24,878 nt of DNA from contig DAOTYX010000116.1 in NCBI GenBank assembly GCA_034434635.1, positions 1 to 24,878 of the forward strand, given 5' to 3'. The notes beneath the pieces are model-generated. The model was given only the letters and a program-made list of their open reading frames with translations. It did no database searches and had not been told where the DNA came from. Source of the DNA: DAOTYX01 sp034434635. Lineage in GTDB: Bacteria; Chloroflexota; Anaerolineae; B4-G1; DUEL01. This document shows, piece by piece, positions 14,578-22,005 of the stretch (positions are counted from its first letter, which is position 1; each line of letters opens with the position of its first letter). Both the position numbers and the translations under genes were made by a program.

Positions 14578-14703
14578 TTTGCTACTCCTTAAGTCTGGAA
14601 CTCTCGGGACGAACCGGGTTCGGCTGCCAAGCAAAGAGACCGCCCGTCTCCGCAAACTCGGGCAGTCCCTCTTGTCCTCGTCAGCCAAAACTTGTTTCGT
14701 CCA
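14578..14703 (-). promoter_or_regulatory. Long structured leader of the cold-shock gene
   Basis: From the predicted transcript start (about 14,703) to the GTG the leader is about 126 nt. It can form a stem of ACTGCCCG with CGGGCGGT (eight pairs, one G-T; 14669-14662 with 14649-14642, approximately) and a smaller CGAAC/GTTCG hairpin before the ribosome binding site. Long leaders that refold with temperature are known for cspA genes; temperature response here is inference. Confidence 0.5.
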
Positions 14704-14709
14704 GACCCT

Positions 14710-14737
14710 AGTATAACACTTTGTGCAAAAACGTCAA
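14710..14737 (-). promoter_or_regulatory. Sigma70-type promoter of the cold-shock gene
   Basis: On the minus strand TTGACG (14732-14737) is followed after 16 bp by TATACT (14710-14715). Both boxes are near consensus and the stretch is AT-rich compared with its surroundings. Confidence 0.75.
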
Positions 14738-14794
14738 CCCCCTTTTCCTCTTCCCCTTTCTCTATGCCCTCCCGTCTCCGCATCTCCCATTTTG

Positions 14795-14803
14795 TGCTAT
14801 AAT
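14795..14803 (+). promoter_or_regulatory. Extended -10 promoter for the epimerase gene
   Basis: TGCTATAAT is a full extended -10 element (TG, one base, TATAAT). No good -35 box is present at 16-18 bp, as is usual for extended -10 promoters. The predicted start near 14,810 leaves about 23 nt to the GTG, including the GAGGAG ribosome binding site. Confidence 0.6.
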
Positions 14804-14832
14804 CCCCTTATCCCACCTCGAGGAGCCACAGA

Positions 14833-15759
14833 GTGCGTTTTCTCATCACCGGCGGAGCAGGTTTCCTGGGCGCGGCGCTGGCCAACCGGTTGGCGTCGGA
14901 AGGACATCAGGTGCGCGTCGTTGACGACCTGAGCGCTGGCGATGCGGCGCGGCTGGACCGTGCGGTCCTTTTCACTCGCGGTAGTGTCCTGGATCGCCCC
15001 AAGATGTGGACCCTGCTGCAGGACGTGGACTGCGTCTACCATCTGGCGGCGCGCGTCCTGGTCTCTGAGTCCATCCTCTACCCCCGCGAGTACAACGAGG
15101 TCAATGTCGGGGGGACGGTGAGCGTGATGGAGGCCATGCGCGACGCGGGCGTGCGGCGGGTCATCTTCACCTCCTCCGGCGCGGTCTACGGCGAACAGGC
15201 CCACCAGCCGGTGCGTGAGGACCAGCCCCCTAACCCGCAGTCTCCTTACGCGGTGAGCAAACTGGCTGCGGAGTACTACGTGCGCACCATCGGCGCGTTG
15301 TGGGGCATCGAGACGGTCATCATGCGCATCTTCAACGCCTACGGGCCGGGTCAGAACCTCCCCCCTTCCCATCCTCCCGTGGTGCCTCGTCTGCTGCAGC
15401 AGGCTCTGCGTGGCGCATCCCTGGTCGTCTTCGGCAGCGGTGCGCAGACCCGCGATTTCGTCTACGTGGACGACGTGGTACGCGCGCTGGTGGCGGCCGC
15501 TACCGCTGATGTGAATCGCTGTACCTTGAATGTGGGTTCCGGCGTGGAGACAAGCATCAACGAACTGGTGAGCCAGGTGGCCGAGGCCGTGGGCCGCGAG
15601 GTCGAAGTGTTGCTCAGCCCTGCCGAGAGCGGCGGCGTCTCCCGCCTCTGCGCCGACCTGACCGCGGTCCGGCGGCTTCTGGGATACGAGCCGCGTGTGG
15701 ACCTGCGCGAGGGGCTGCGCCTGACGCTCAAACTCGACCCCCGCTTTGCCGGGCAATGA
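14833..15759 (+). CDS. NAD-dependent epimerase/dehydratase (extended SDR, UDP-glucose 4-epimerase-like)
   Basis: The 308-residue protein is an extended short-chain dehydrogenase: nucleotide-binding GGAGFLG (7-13), the acidic residue DD at 31-32 that favours NAD, TSS at 113-115, catalytic YAVSK (Tyr139, Lys143), and a C-terminal sugar-binding half with FGSGAQTRDFVYVDDV. The closest pattern is that of UDP-sugar 4-epimerases and dTDP-glucose dehydratase relatives acting in polysaccharide precursor supply. The start is GTG at 14833-14835, with GAGGAG 7 nt upstream. Its stop overlaps the ATG of the glycosylase gene (ATGA), so they are translated together even though the functions look unrelated. 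Exact sugar not determined. Cytoplasmic; no membrane segments. Confidence 0.9.
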   Translation: MRFLITGGAGFLGAALANRLASEGHQVRVVDDLSAGDAARLDRAVLFTRGSVLDRPKMWTLLQDVDCVYHLAARVLVSESILYPREYNEVNVGGTVSVMEAMRDAGVRRVIFTSSGAVYGEQAHQPVREDQPPNPQSPYAVSKLAAEYYVRTIGALWGIETVIMRIFNAYGPGQNLPPSHPPVVPRLLQQALRGASLVVFGSGAQTRDFVYVDDVVRALVAAATADVNRCTLNVGSGVETSINELVSQVAEAVGREVEVLLSPAESGGVSRLCADLTAVRRLLGYEPRVDLREGLRLTLKLDPRFAGQ

Positions 15760-16325
15760 AACGTCTGGGCCGCGACTTTTTCGACCGCCCTACACTTCAG
15801 GTTGCGCGTGACCTGTTGGGACGGTTGCTGGTGCGTTGTCTCGACGGCCAGCGCCTTTCCGGCCGCATTATCGAGGTGGAAGCCTACATCGGTGAGGAAG
15901 ACCAGGCCAGTCACGCCCACTGCGGCCGCACGCCGCGCAACGCGGCGATGTACGGTCCGCCTGGCCATGCCTACGTCTACCTGATCTACGGCATGCACCA
16001 CTGCCTCAACCTGGTCACCGAAGCGGAGGGCTTCCCGGCGGCGGTGTTGGTGCGGGCGCTGGAGCCGCTGGAAGGGGTGGCGCGGATGCGCGCTCTGCGC
16101 GGCCCAGGCCGTGACCTGACCGGCGGGCCGGGCCGACTGTGCCAGGCGCTGGCCATTGACCGACGCTTCGACCACACCGACCTGTGCGCCGAAGATGCGC
16201 TCCTGTTTGTGGAGGAGGGCTGGCCGGCGGAGGAGGCTGCTGTCATCGTCGGGCCGCGGGTGGGGGTGCGCGGCGACGCCGAGACCCGCGCCCGCCCATG
16301 GCGGTTCCGCCTGACCAGGCTGTAG
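15756..16325 (+). CDS. 3-methyladenine DNA glycosylase (AAG/MPG family)
   Basis: The 189-residue protein has the AAG/MPG fold: an opening RDFFDRPTLQVARDLLGRLL, the RIIEVEAYIGEEDQASHA segment with the catalytic Glu (E42 in EVEAY), MYGPPGHAYVYLIYGMHHCLNLV carrying the Tyr that intercalates into DNA, and a GPGRLCQALAID loop near the C-terminus. It removes alkylated purines such as 3-methyladenine and hypoxanthine in base-excision repair. Length is normal for bacterial members and all key motifs are intact. The ATG overlaps the epimerase stop codon (15756-15759). After it lies a 68-bp gap with a promoter for the next kinase gene. Confidence 0.93.
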   Translation: MKRLGRDFFDRPTLQVARDLLGRLLVRCLDGQRLSGRIIEVEAYIGEEDQASHAHCGRTPRNAAMYGPPGHAYVYLIYGMHHCLNLVTEAEGFPAAVLVRALEPLEGVARMRALRGPGRDLTGGPGRLCQALAIDRRFDHTDLCAEDALLFVEEGWPAEEAAVIVGPRVGVRGDAETRARPWRFRLTRL

Positions 16326-16364
16326 ACCGCGCAGCGGCAGCCCACCAGTGTCGCCCCGTGTGGC

Positions 16365-16393
16365 TTGCTTTCCGTCGCCACTCGCGGTAACAT
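16365..16393 (+). promoter_or_regulatory. Promoter candidate for the membrane Ser/Thr kinase gene
   Basis: TTGCTT (16365-16370) and TAACAT (16388-16393) are 17 bp apart. The predicted start near 16,400 falls after the in-frame GTG and ATG at 16394 and 16397, which supports the later ATG at 16424 as the true start. Confidence 0.45.
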
Positions 16394-16423
16394 GTGATGA
16401 CTACCCCCGAGGAGAGCGAAAAA

Positions 16424-18709
16424 ATGACACTCTCGGTCAACCAGATGGTGGATAACCGCTACCGGATCATCGCCCGGCTGGGGCAGGGTGGGATGGGGGC
16501 AGTCTATCGCGCCTGGGACTCCCGCCTGGAGAAGGTCGTCGCCCTGAAGGAGATGAGCCCCCAGCCGGGTCTCGACGCCGAACTGCTCGCCCAACTGCGC
16601 CAGCAGTTCAAGAGTGAGGCGAGGGTGCTGGCCGATCTCTCCCATCCCCATCTGGTGCGCGTCACCGACTCCTTCTCCTGGGAGGGGAACGAGTACCTGG
16701 TGATGGACTTCGTCGAAGGGGAGAGCCTGGCCCACCGCATCGAACAGCAGGGACCGCAGAGCGAGAGCGACGTGCGCCGCTGGACGGCCCAACTCCTGGC
16801 TACCCTGGCCTACTGTCACCGCCGTGGCGTGCTTCACCGCGACATCAAGCCGCAGAACATCATCATCAACAGTGATGGCGATGCGGTGCTGGTGGACTTC
16901 GGGCTGGTCAAACTGTGGAACCCCAACGACCCGCAGACGCGCACGGTGATGCGTGGGGCCGGCACGCCGGAGTACGCCCCGCCGGAACAGTACGACCTGG
17001 GCCTGGGCCATACCGACCCCCGCAGCGATATCTACAGCCTGGGGGCTACGCTCTACCACGCCCTCACCGGCCAGGCGCCACCCACCGCCACCCAGCGCAT
17101 CGCCAATCCCACCAGTTTCGTCCCCCCACGGCGCGTGCGGGGGGAACTCAGCCCGGCGATGGAGGCGCTGGTCCTCAAGGCGATGGAGGTGGTGATGGAC
17201 CGCCGCTACCAGAGTGCGGCGGAGATGCTCGCTGCGCTGAACGCCCTGCCCGCGCCGACCGTGGCGCCGTCCGCCGCCGTTCAGGCCACCCCCGGCGGCA
17301 CGATCGTGGTGCCGGGCAGGCCGCAGGCTGTCCCCACCCCCCGTAAGCGCACCCCTCTATGGATCGGCCTGGGCGCGGCGGGCCTGCTGTGCATCCTCGC
17401 GGCGACCACCTGTGCCGTCTTCAGGGCCTTGCCGAGACGGGGCACTCCCACCCCCGAACCCACGGCTGTTCCGGTTACTCCCGCCTTCACGCCTCAACCC
17501 ACCGCCCCGCCGGTGCTGCCGACTCCGCAGCCCACGATGCCCCCGGCAACGCCCATCGTGCCCCCGCCCCCCGCCGCTGCTGGCGATGTTCTCCTGATCG
17601 ATGGCTTCGGCGACCCGACCTCCGGCTGGGACGCTACGGAGTACGAGGATGGCAGCGTGGGGTACCGCGATGGCACGTACTTCGTCGCTACCCTTACCGA
17701 GGATCGTATGGTCTGGGGAGGGGCGAGACAGAATTTCGCCGATGTGGTGGTAGATGTGGACACAACGCAGGTCTCCGCCCCGACCAACAACAACAATGCC
17801 TATGGCGTGGCCTGCCGCCTGCAACCTGACTACGATGGCTACCTCCTGCGTATCAGCGGCGACGGCTTCTACGCCATCCACCGCATCACGGATGGGCAGT
17901 TCCAACCGCTCGTCCAGTGGACGGCTTCGGACGTGATCCATCGGGGCAACAGCAGCAACCACATCCGTGCTGTCTGCCACGGTCCTCAACTGGTGCTCAT
18001 TGTCAATGGTCAGGTGCTGGCGCAGGCCGAGGACACTGCCTACACCTCGGGCGACATCGCCCTCACGGCTACCTCTTTCGAGGCGCAGCCGACAGAGGTG
18101 CGCTTCGACAACCTGGTCGCCACAGCCCCCAGCGACGAGCCGCTGGCCGGCGAATTGCTGTTTGTGGACGACTTCAGCGACCCCAACTCCGGCTGGGAGA
18201 AGGGCGAGACGGGCGAAGGGGATGTCGTGGCCTACGACGCCGGGCAATACCGCGTCTTCTCTGTCGGACGAGGAAGCTGGGTCGGGGGGCGCACTGACCG
18301 GCAATTCACCGACGTGATGGTGGATGTGGATACCATCCAGGTCTCCGCTGCTGCTGATAACAACAACGGCTTCGGCGTGATGTGTCGCGTACAGTCGAGC
18401 GGCGACGGCTACCTGCTGGCTATCAGCGGTGATGGCTTCTATGCCATCTATCGCGTCGCCAACGGGGCGTTCGAGGCGCTGGTCAACTGGAGCCGCTCCA
18501 GTCTGATCCACATGGGGAACGCCACCAATCACGTGCAGGCGGTATGCGATGGCTCTCACCTGCGGCTGAGCGTCAACGGTCAGCAGGTGGCCGAGGCGGA
18601 AGATACCCAGTTCACTTCTGGCTATATCCGGCTGGTGGCGGCCTCCTACACCGACGCACCGACGGAGATCCATTTCGACAACATCGTCGTTCGCCGCCCG
18701 CTGCGGTGA
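16424..18709 (+). CDS. Membrane Ser/Thr protein kinase with duplicated extracellular lectin-like domains
   Basis: The 761-residue protein has a Hanks-type kinase domain (about 11-270: LGQGGMGAVYRA, VALKE, HRDIKPQN, DFGLVKL, GTPEYAPPEQ), one membrane segment (about 312-334), a Pro/Thr-rich linker, and two tandem copies of a roughly 180-residue domain (about 387-569 and 574-761). Each copy begins D-F/G-x-D-P-x-SGW and contains SGDGFYAI, VNGQ and a closing FDN-VV/LV pattern typical of concanavalin-like/DUF1080 sandwich folds. The kinase motifs are complete, so it should be active. Kinase inside and sensor outside the cell is the family's usual layout; the ligand is unknown. ATG 16424-16426 is chosen because GGAG lies 9 nt before it. 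The next gene is a second kinase. Confidence 0.9.
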   Translation: MTLSVNQMVDNRYRIIARLGQGGMGAVYRAWDSRLEKVVALKEMSPQPGLDAELLAQLRQQFKSEARVLADLSHPHLVRVTDSFSWEGNEYLVMDFVEGESLAHRIEQQGPQSESDVRRWTAQLLATLAYCHRRGVLHRDIKPQNIIINSDGDAVLVDFGLVKLWNPNDPQTRTVMRGAGTPEYAPPEQYDLGLGHTDPRSDIYSLGATLYHALTGQAPPTATQRIANPTSFVPPRRVRGELSPAMEALVLKAMEVVMDRRYQSAAEMLAALNALPAPTVAPSAAVQATPGGTIVVPGRPQAVPTPRKRTPLWIGLGAAGLLCILAATTCAVFRALPRRGTPTPEPTAVPVTPAFTPQPTAPPVLPTPQPTMPPATPIVPPPPAAAGDVLLIDGFGDPTSGWDATEYEDGSVGYRDGTYFVATLTEDRMVWGGARQNFADVVVDVDTTQVSAPTNNNNAYGVACRLQPDYDGYLLRISGDGFYAIHRITDGQFQPLVQWTASDVIHRGNSSNHIRAVCHGPQLVLIVNGQVLAQAEDTAYTSGDIALTATSFEAQPTEVRFDNLVATAPSDEPLAGELLFVDDFSDPNSGWEKGETGEGDVVAYDAGQYRVFSVGRGSWVGGRTDRQFTDVMVDVDTIQVSAAADNNNGFGVMCRVQSSGDGYLLAISGDGFYAIYRVANGAFEALVNWSRSSLIHMGNATNHVQAVCDGSHLRLSVNGQQVAEAEDTQFTSGYIRLVAASYTDAPTEIHFDNIVVRRPLR

Positions 18710-18784
18710 GAACTGCGGGCGACGGAGCGGCAGACCATATTGAGTGGTCGGGCGGAGCCGGCTGAGCCATTGGAAGTCAACAGG

Positions 18785-20011
18785 ATGGATAACTGGATCG
18801 GACAGACGCTTGGCGGCTATCAGATCGCCGAGGAGATCGGCCAGGGCGGCACGGCGACGGTCTATCGCGCCTTTCAGCCGCAACTGGAGCGATGGGTGGC
18901 GCTCAAGGTGCTGCGCTTTGCCGACACGGCGAGCGAGGAGTTTCTGACCCGCTTTCGCCGCGAGGCCCGCGCTGTGGCGGCGTTGCGCCACCCGAACATC
19001 CTCACTATCTACGACTACGGCGAAGAGAAGGGCGTCGCTTTCATCGTGATGGAGTACGTCCCTGGCGGCACGCTCAAGTCCCTCCTGACCGGCCGGCCGC
19101 TGGAATGGCCTGACGTCGCCACGCTGATCCTTCCGGTGGGGATGGCGCTGGAGTACGCCCACTCGCAGGGCATCATCCACCGGGACGTGAAGCCGGGCAA
19201 CATCCTGCTGGCCCGCCCTGATTGGCCCCTCCTGGCCGATTTCGGGCTGGCGAAACTGGCGGGGGCCTCGGTGCGTATCACCCAGCCGGGGGCCAGTCTG
19301 GGCACGCCTGCCTATCTCTCGCCGGAGCAGGCCGCTGGCGAGCCGGTGGACCATCGCACCGATATCTATGCGTTGGGTGTGATGGTGTACGAACTGCTGA
19401 CCGGTCAGGTGCCCTGCCAGTGCGGCACCCCGTTGGAGACGATGTTGCGCCGCCTGCGCGAGCCGCCGGTACCGCTGCGCGTGCTGAACCCGCACGTCTC
19501 GCCGCAACTGGAGGAGGTGGTCATGCGGGCGCTGGCGCGCAATCCGGCGGAGCGGTATCCCTCGATGCAGGCGTTGGTGGACGCTTTGGCCCGCCTGCCG
19601 GGTGCGACCGGTCGCCCGTTGGCCTCCTCTACCAACCGGCTCAGCACGACGTTGGTCGCTGCTCGTCCTGCCGACGCGGCAGCGCTGCAGGGGCCGCGGC
19701 TGCTGCTGGTCACCGCTGGCATCAGCCTGATGCTGCCTGCTAAGGAGGAGGTGCTCATCGGGCGGAGCGACCCGCATCAGCAACATCCGCTCGATATAGA
19801 CCTGGAGCCCTACGGCGGGGCGCCGGCCGGAGTGTCGCGCCGCCATGCCCGACTCTCCCGTCAGCCGGAAGGCTGGTCGCTGGAGGACCTGGGCAGCACC
19901 AATGGCACTTTTCTGAACGAGGAGCGCCTGTCTCCTCATCACCCGGTCCGCCTGCGCAGCGGCGACCACGTTCGTTTCAGTACCCTGGCGTTCATGTTCC
20001 TGGAGGAGTAG
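18785..20011 (+). CDS. Ser/Thr protein kinase with C-terminal FHA domain
   Basis: The 408-residue protein has a Hanks-type kinase domain (about 9-270: IGQGGTATVYRAF, VALKVL, HRDVKPGN, DFGLAKL, GTPAYLSPEQ), a short linker, and an FHA domain (about 305-408) with GRSDP, SRRHARL and DLGSTNGTFLN. FHA domains bind phosphothreonine, so it may recruit phosphorylated partners or its own kind. There is no membrane segment; it should be cytosolic, unlike the preceding kinase with which it may form a cascade (inference). The ATG at 18785-18787 begins MDNWIGQTLGGY, directly before the kinase core, with GGAAG upstream; an in-frame TTG at 18740 adds an unlike leader. The stop is followed after 2 bp by a copy of the 60-bp repeat. 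Confidence 0.93.
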   Translation: MDNWIGQTLGGYQIAEEIGQGGTATVYRAFQPQLERWVALKVLRFADTASEEFLTRFRREARAVAALRHPNILTIYDYGEEKGVAFIVMEYVPGGTLKSLLTGRPLEWPDVATLILPVGMALEYAHSQGIIHRDVKPGNILLARPDWPLLADFGLAKLAGASVRITQPGASLGTPAYLSPEQAAGEPVDHRTDIYALGVMVYELLTGQVPCQCGTPLETMLRRLREPPVPLRVLNPHVSPQLEEVVMRALARNPAERYPSMQALVDALARLPGATGRPLASSTNRLSTTLVAARPADAAALQGPRLLLVTAGISLMLPAKEEVLIGRSDPHQQHPLDIDLEPYGGAPAGVSRRHARLSRQPEGWSLEDLGSTNGTFLNEERLSPHHPVRLRSGDHVRFSTLAFMFLEE

Positions 20012-20013
20012 GC

Positions 20014-20073
20014 TTTGGATTGCGCCGGCCTCTCGGCGCTTTGAAAGCGGCGACGAAGTCGCCGCAATCCGAG
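20014..20073 (+). repeat. Single copy of the 60-bp cloverleaf-like repeat
   Basis: The copy has the same five parts as the array at 13633-13979: left arm TTTGGATTGC, hairpin GCCG-GCCTCT-CGGC, small hairpin GCTT-TGA-AAGC, hairpin GGCGAC-GAA-GTCGCC, and right arm GCAATCCGAG. The arms keep pairing through a base change (GGATTGC with GCAATCC, where array unit 1 has GGACTGC with GCAGTCC). It fills nearly all the space between the kinase stop and the ribosome binding site of the MazG-like gene. Confidence 0.88.
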
Positions 20074-20085
20074 ATCGAGAGAACC

Positions 20086-20421
20086 GTGAAAGAGTCTCTG
20101 ACCATCGGTGAACTGACCGACCGCATGAATGACTTCGTCGAAGCGATGGGCTGGTACCGGCAGGACTCCCCCTACGTCCAGACGCCGCGTAATATCGCCA
20201 TCAGCCTGGCGCTGGAGGCAGCGGAGGTGCTGGAGCATTTCCAGTGGGGAGAGGAGGCGGACCCGAGAGCGCTGGGCGGCGAACTGGCCGACGTGGCGCT
20301 CTATCTTCTGCAACTGGCCTATCTGACCGGGGTGGACCTGGAGCAGGCAGTGCTGGACAAACTGGCCTACAACGTCACCCGCACCTGGCCGGATCGTCGG
20401 GCCGGGGGGAAGTCGAGGTGA
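20086..20421 (+). CDS. MazG-like nucleotide pyrophosphohydrolase
   Basis: The 111-residue helical protein has the two acidic helices of the all-alpha NTP pyrophosphatase superfamily: LALEAAEVLEHFQWG and GGELADVALYLLQLAYLTG, which carry the E-x-x-E and E-x-x-D metal ligands. The short length and sequence match single-domain MazG-like/dCTPase-like proteins (RS21-C6 type) that hydrolyse (d)NTPs to monophosphates and may clean up non-canonical nucleotides. The start is GTG at 20086-20088, after GAGAG at 4-nt spacing; an in-frame TTG at 20020 would begin inside the repeat and is unlikely. Its stop overlaps the GTG of the phosphoesterase gene (GTGA). Substrate not readable. Confidence 0.88.
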   Translation: MKESLTIGELTDRMNDFVEAMGWYRQDSPYVQTPRNIAISLALEAAEVLEHFQWGEEADPRALGGELADVALYLLQLAYLTGVDLEQAVLDKLAYNVTRTWPDRRAGGKSR

Positions 20422-21053
20422 AGATCCTGGCCCTCAGCGACCAGGTCGTGGACTCCATCTTCAGCCCGCAGTGCCGCGAGCGGTTCAGCGACGTGGATTT
20501 GCTGGTCGGCTGTGGAGATCTCCCCTACTCGTATATGGAGTACGTGGCGACCATGCTGCGCGTGCCGGCCTACTACGTCCACGGCAACCACGACCAGCCG
20601 GAGTACACCGCCAACGGCTCTACCCTGTACGAGCCGGGGGGCTGGATCAACCTGGACGGGCGGATAGTGCGGGCGGGGTGGCTGTTGCTGGCCGGGCTGG
20701 AAGGCGCGCCCCTCTATCGGCCCAACGCCCCCTTCCAGTATCGTGAGGCGCAGATGCGCCAAAAGGCCTGGCAACTGGTGCCTGGATTGCTGTATAACCG
20801 GCTGCGCTTTGGGAGGTATCTGGATGTGCTGGTCACGCACGCCCCGCCGCTGGGCATCCACGACGGGGAAGACCTGGCCCACCGCGGCTTCGCCACGTTC
20901 CGCTGGCTGATGGAGCGTTTCCGGCCGCGTTACCTGCTGCATGGCCACAAGCACGTCTACCGCCCCCAGGCCGCACGTACGCGTTACGGCGCGACCACCG
21001 TCGTCAATGCCTACCCTTTCGTCGTGGTCGAGGTGCCGCCGCCGGGGATGTGA
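20418..21053 (+). CDS. Metallophosphoesterase (calcineurin-like)
   Basis: The 211-residue protein has most calcineurin-like metal motifs in order: SDQV at the start (residue 8), GCGD, GNHD, THAP and GHKH. The first motif normally reads D-x-H; here it is D8-Q9-V10, so one metal ligand is missing while the Asp is kept. Other motifs are intact, so metal binding with altered geometry is likely. The start is GTG at 20418-20420, overlapping the MazG-like stop (20419-20421); a longer frame to 20244 lies inside that gene and is not real. The next gene follows after 10 bp. Substrate unknown; pairing with a nucleotide pyrophosphohydrolase hints at nucleotide or phosphate metabolism, as inference. Confidence 0.88.
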   Translation: MKILALSDQVVDSIFSPQCRERFSDVDLLVGCGDLPYSYMEYVATMLRVPAYYVHGNHDQPEYTANGSTLYEPGGWINLDGRIVRAGWLLLAGLEGAPLYRPNAPFQYREAQMRQKAWQLVPGLLYNRLRFGRYLDVLVTHAPPLGIHDGEDLAHRGFATFRWLMERFRPRYLLHGHKHVYRPQAARTRYGATTVVNAYPFVVVEVPPPGM

Positions 21054-21063
21054 GATCGCAGAG

Positions 21064-22005
21064 ATGAGCAATCAGGACTCACGCTTCGATTTCGAGCGCG
21101 CCCGTCGCCGTGCCTTCCTGCGCGCCATCCGCGCGGCGGTGCAGGGACGCCCCAACCGTCTTCTCTCGTGGGAGGAGGTGCGGGAGCATCTGCCGCTGGA
21201 GGGGCAGGTGGACCGCGGCCTGCAGTCTGTCCCGCTGGAGAAGATCATCGGCAGCGTCAACCGGTACCGCGATTTCGACCGCGCCTTCTTCCCGGTGCAG
21301 GACCACACCGCCGACCGCTGGCAGGCGGTCAGCCGGGCCTTGCATAGCGCCGAAGACCTGCCCCCTGTGCGGCTGTTCAAGCTCGGGGATGCCTACTTCG
21401 TCGTGGATGGCAACCATCGTGTCTCTGTGGCCCGCGAGGAGGGCTTCACGCACATTGAGGCGCGGGTCATCGAGGTGCAGACCCGCGTGCCGGTGACCGC
21501 GGATGTGGACGCCGAGGACCTGGAGATCATCGGCGAGTACGCCGACTTCCTCCAGCGCACCCGGCTGGACGAACTCCGCCCCGACCAACGCATCACCTTC
21601 ACCATCGCTGGCGGTTATGACCGCCTTCTGGAGCACATCGCTGCCCATCGCTACTTCATGGCCCTCGAGCGGGAGCGTCCGGTGCCCGAAGATGAGGCGG
21701 TGATGGACTGGTATGACAACGTCTACATGCCGGTGGTGCGCATCATCCGCAAGAAGCGCATCCTGAAGGATTTTCCCAACCGCACTGAAGCGGACCTGTA
21801 TCTCTGGATCATGGAGCACCAGCATTACATCCGAGAGGAGTACGGAGTGGACGTGGGGGCGGAGGTGGCGGCGGCGCACTTCGCCGAACACTACTCCGCC
21901 CGCCTCTTGCGTCGCATCATCCATAGACTGCGTACCCTTCTGGGTCGCAGAATGATCGAGTCAAGGAGTGAAGAAGATGGCAGCCAAGGTCACACCACGC
22001 AGTGA
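21064..22005 (+). CDS. ParB/sulfiredoxin-like fold protein of unknown function
   Basis: The 313-residue protein has a ParB N-terminal-like segment: VPLEKIIGSVNRYRDFD, then RLFKLGDAYFVVDGNHRVSVAREEG (about 104-128), the G-x-N/x-H-R core of that fold. The remaining 180 residues hold a conserved-looking WYDNVYMPVV and DFPNRTEADLYLWIMEHQHYI. I recognise no ParB DNA-binding HTH, so this is not a chromosome partition protein. Similar proteins occur in Chloroflexota and are often unnamed. The ATG at 21064-21066 follows GAGATCGCAGAG; no better start is visible. Its 3' end overlaps the proS start by 29 bp. The function is unknown; close packing with proS suggests cotranscription only. Confidence 0.75.
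   Translation: MSNQDSRFDFERARRRAFLRAIRAAVQGRPNRLLSWEEVREHLPLEGQVDRGLQSVPLEKIIGSVNRYRDFDRAFFPVQDHTADRWQAVSRALHSAEDLPPVRLFKLGDAYFVVDGNHRVSVAREEGFTHIEARVIEVQTRVPVTADVDAEDLEIIGEYADFLQRTRLDELRPDQRITFTIAGGYDRLLEHIAAHRYFMALERERPVPEDEAVMDWYDNVYMPVVRIIRKKRILKDFPNRTEADLYLWIMEHQHYIREEYGVDVGAEVAAAHFAEHYSARLLRRIIHRLRTLLGRRMIESRSEEDGSQGHTTQ

Noticed and set aside
14578..14688. Longer cold-shock protein starting at ATG 14686-14688
   Set aside because: The added basic stretch is unlike the family, while GTG 14575-14577 has an ideal AAGGAG site and gives the usual 69-residue length.
17357..19969. 870-codon minus-strand open frame across both kinases
   Set aside because: No recognisable domain; antisense to two genes with full kinase motifs.
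20020..20085. N-terminal extension of the MazG-like protein from a TTG at 20020
   Set aside because: The extension would be encoded by the 60-bp repeat and lacks a ribosome binding site; the GTG at 20086 has one.
20941..21063. N-terminal extension of the ParB-like-fold protein from an in-frame ATG at 20941
   Set aside because: It lies inside the metallophosphoesterase gene and reads as low-complexity shadow sequence.
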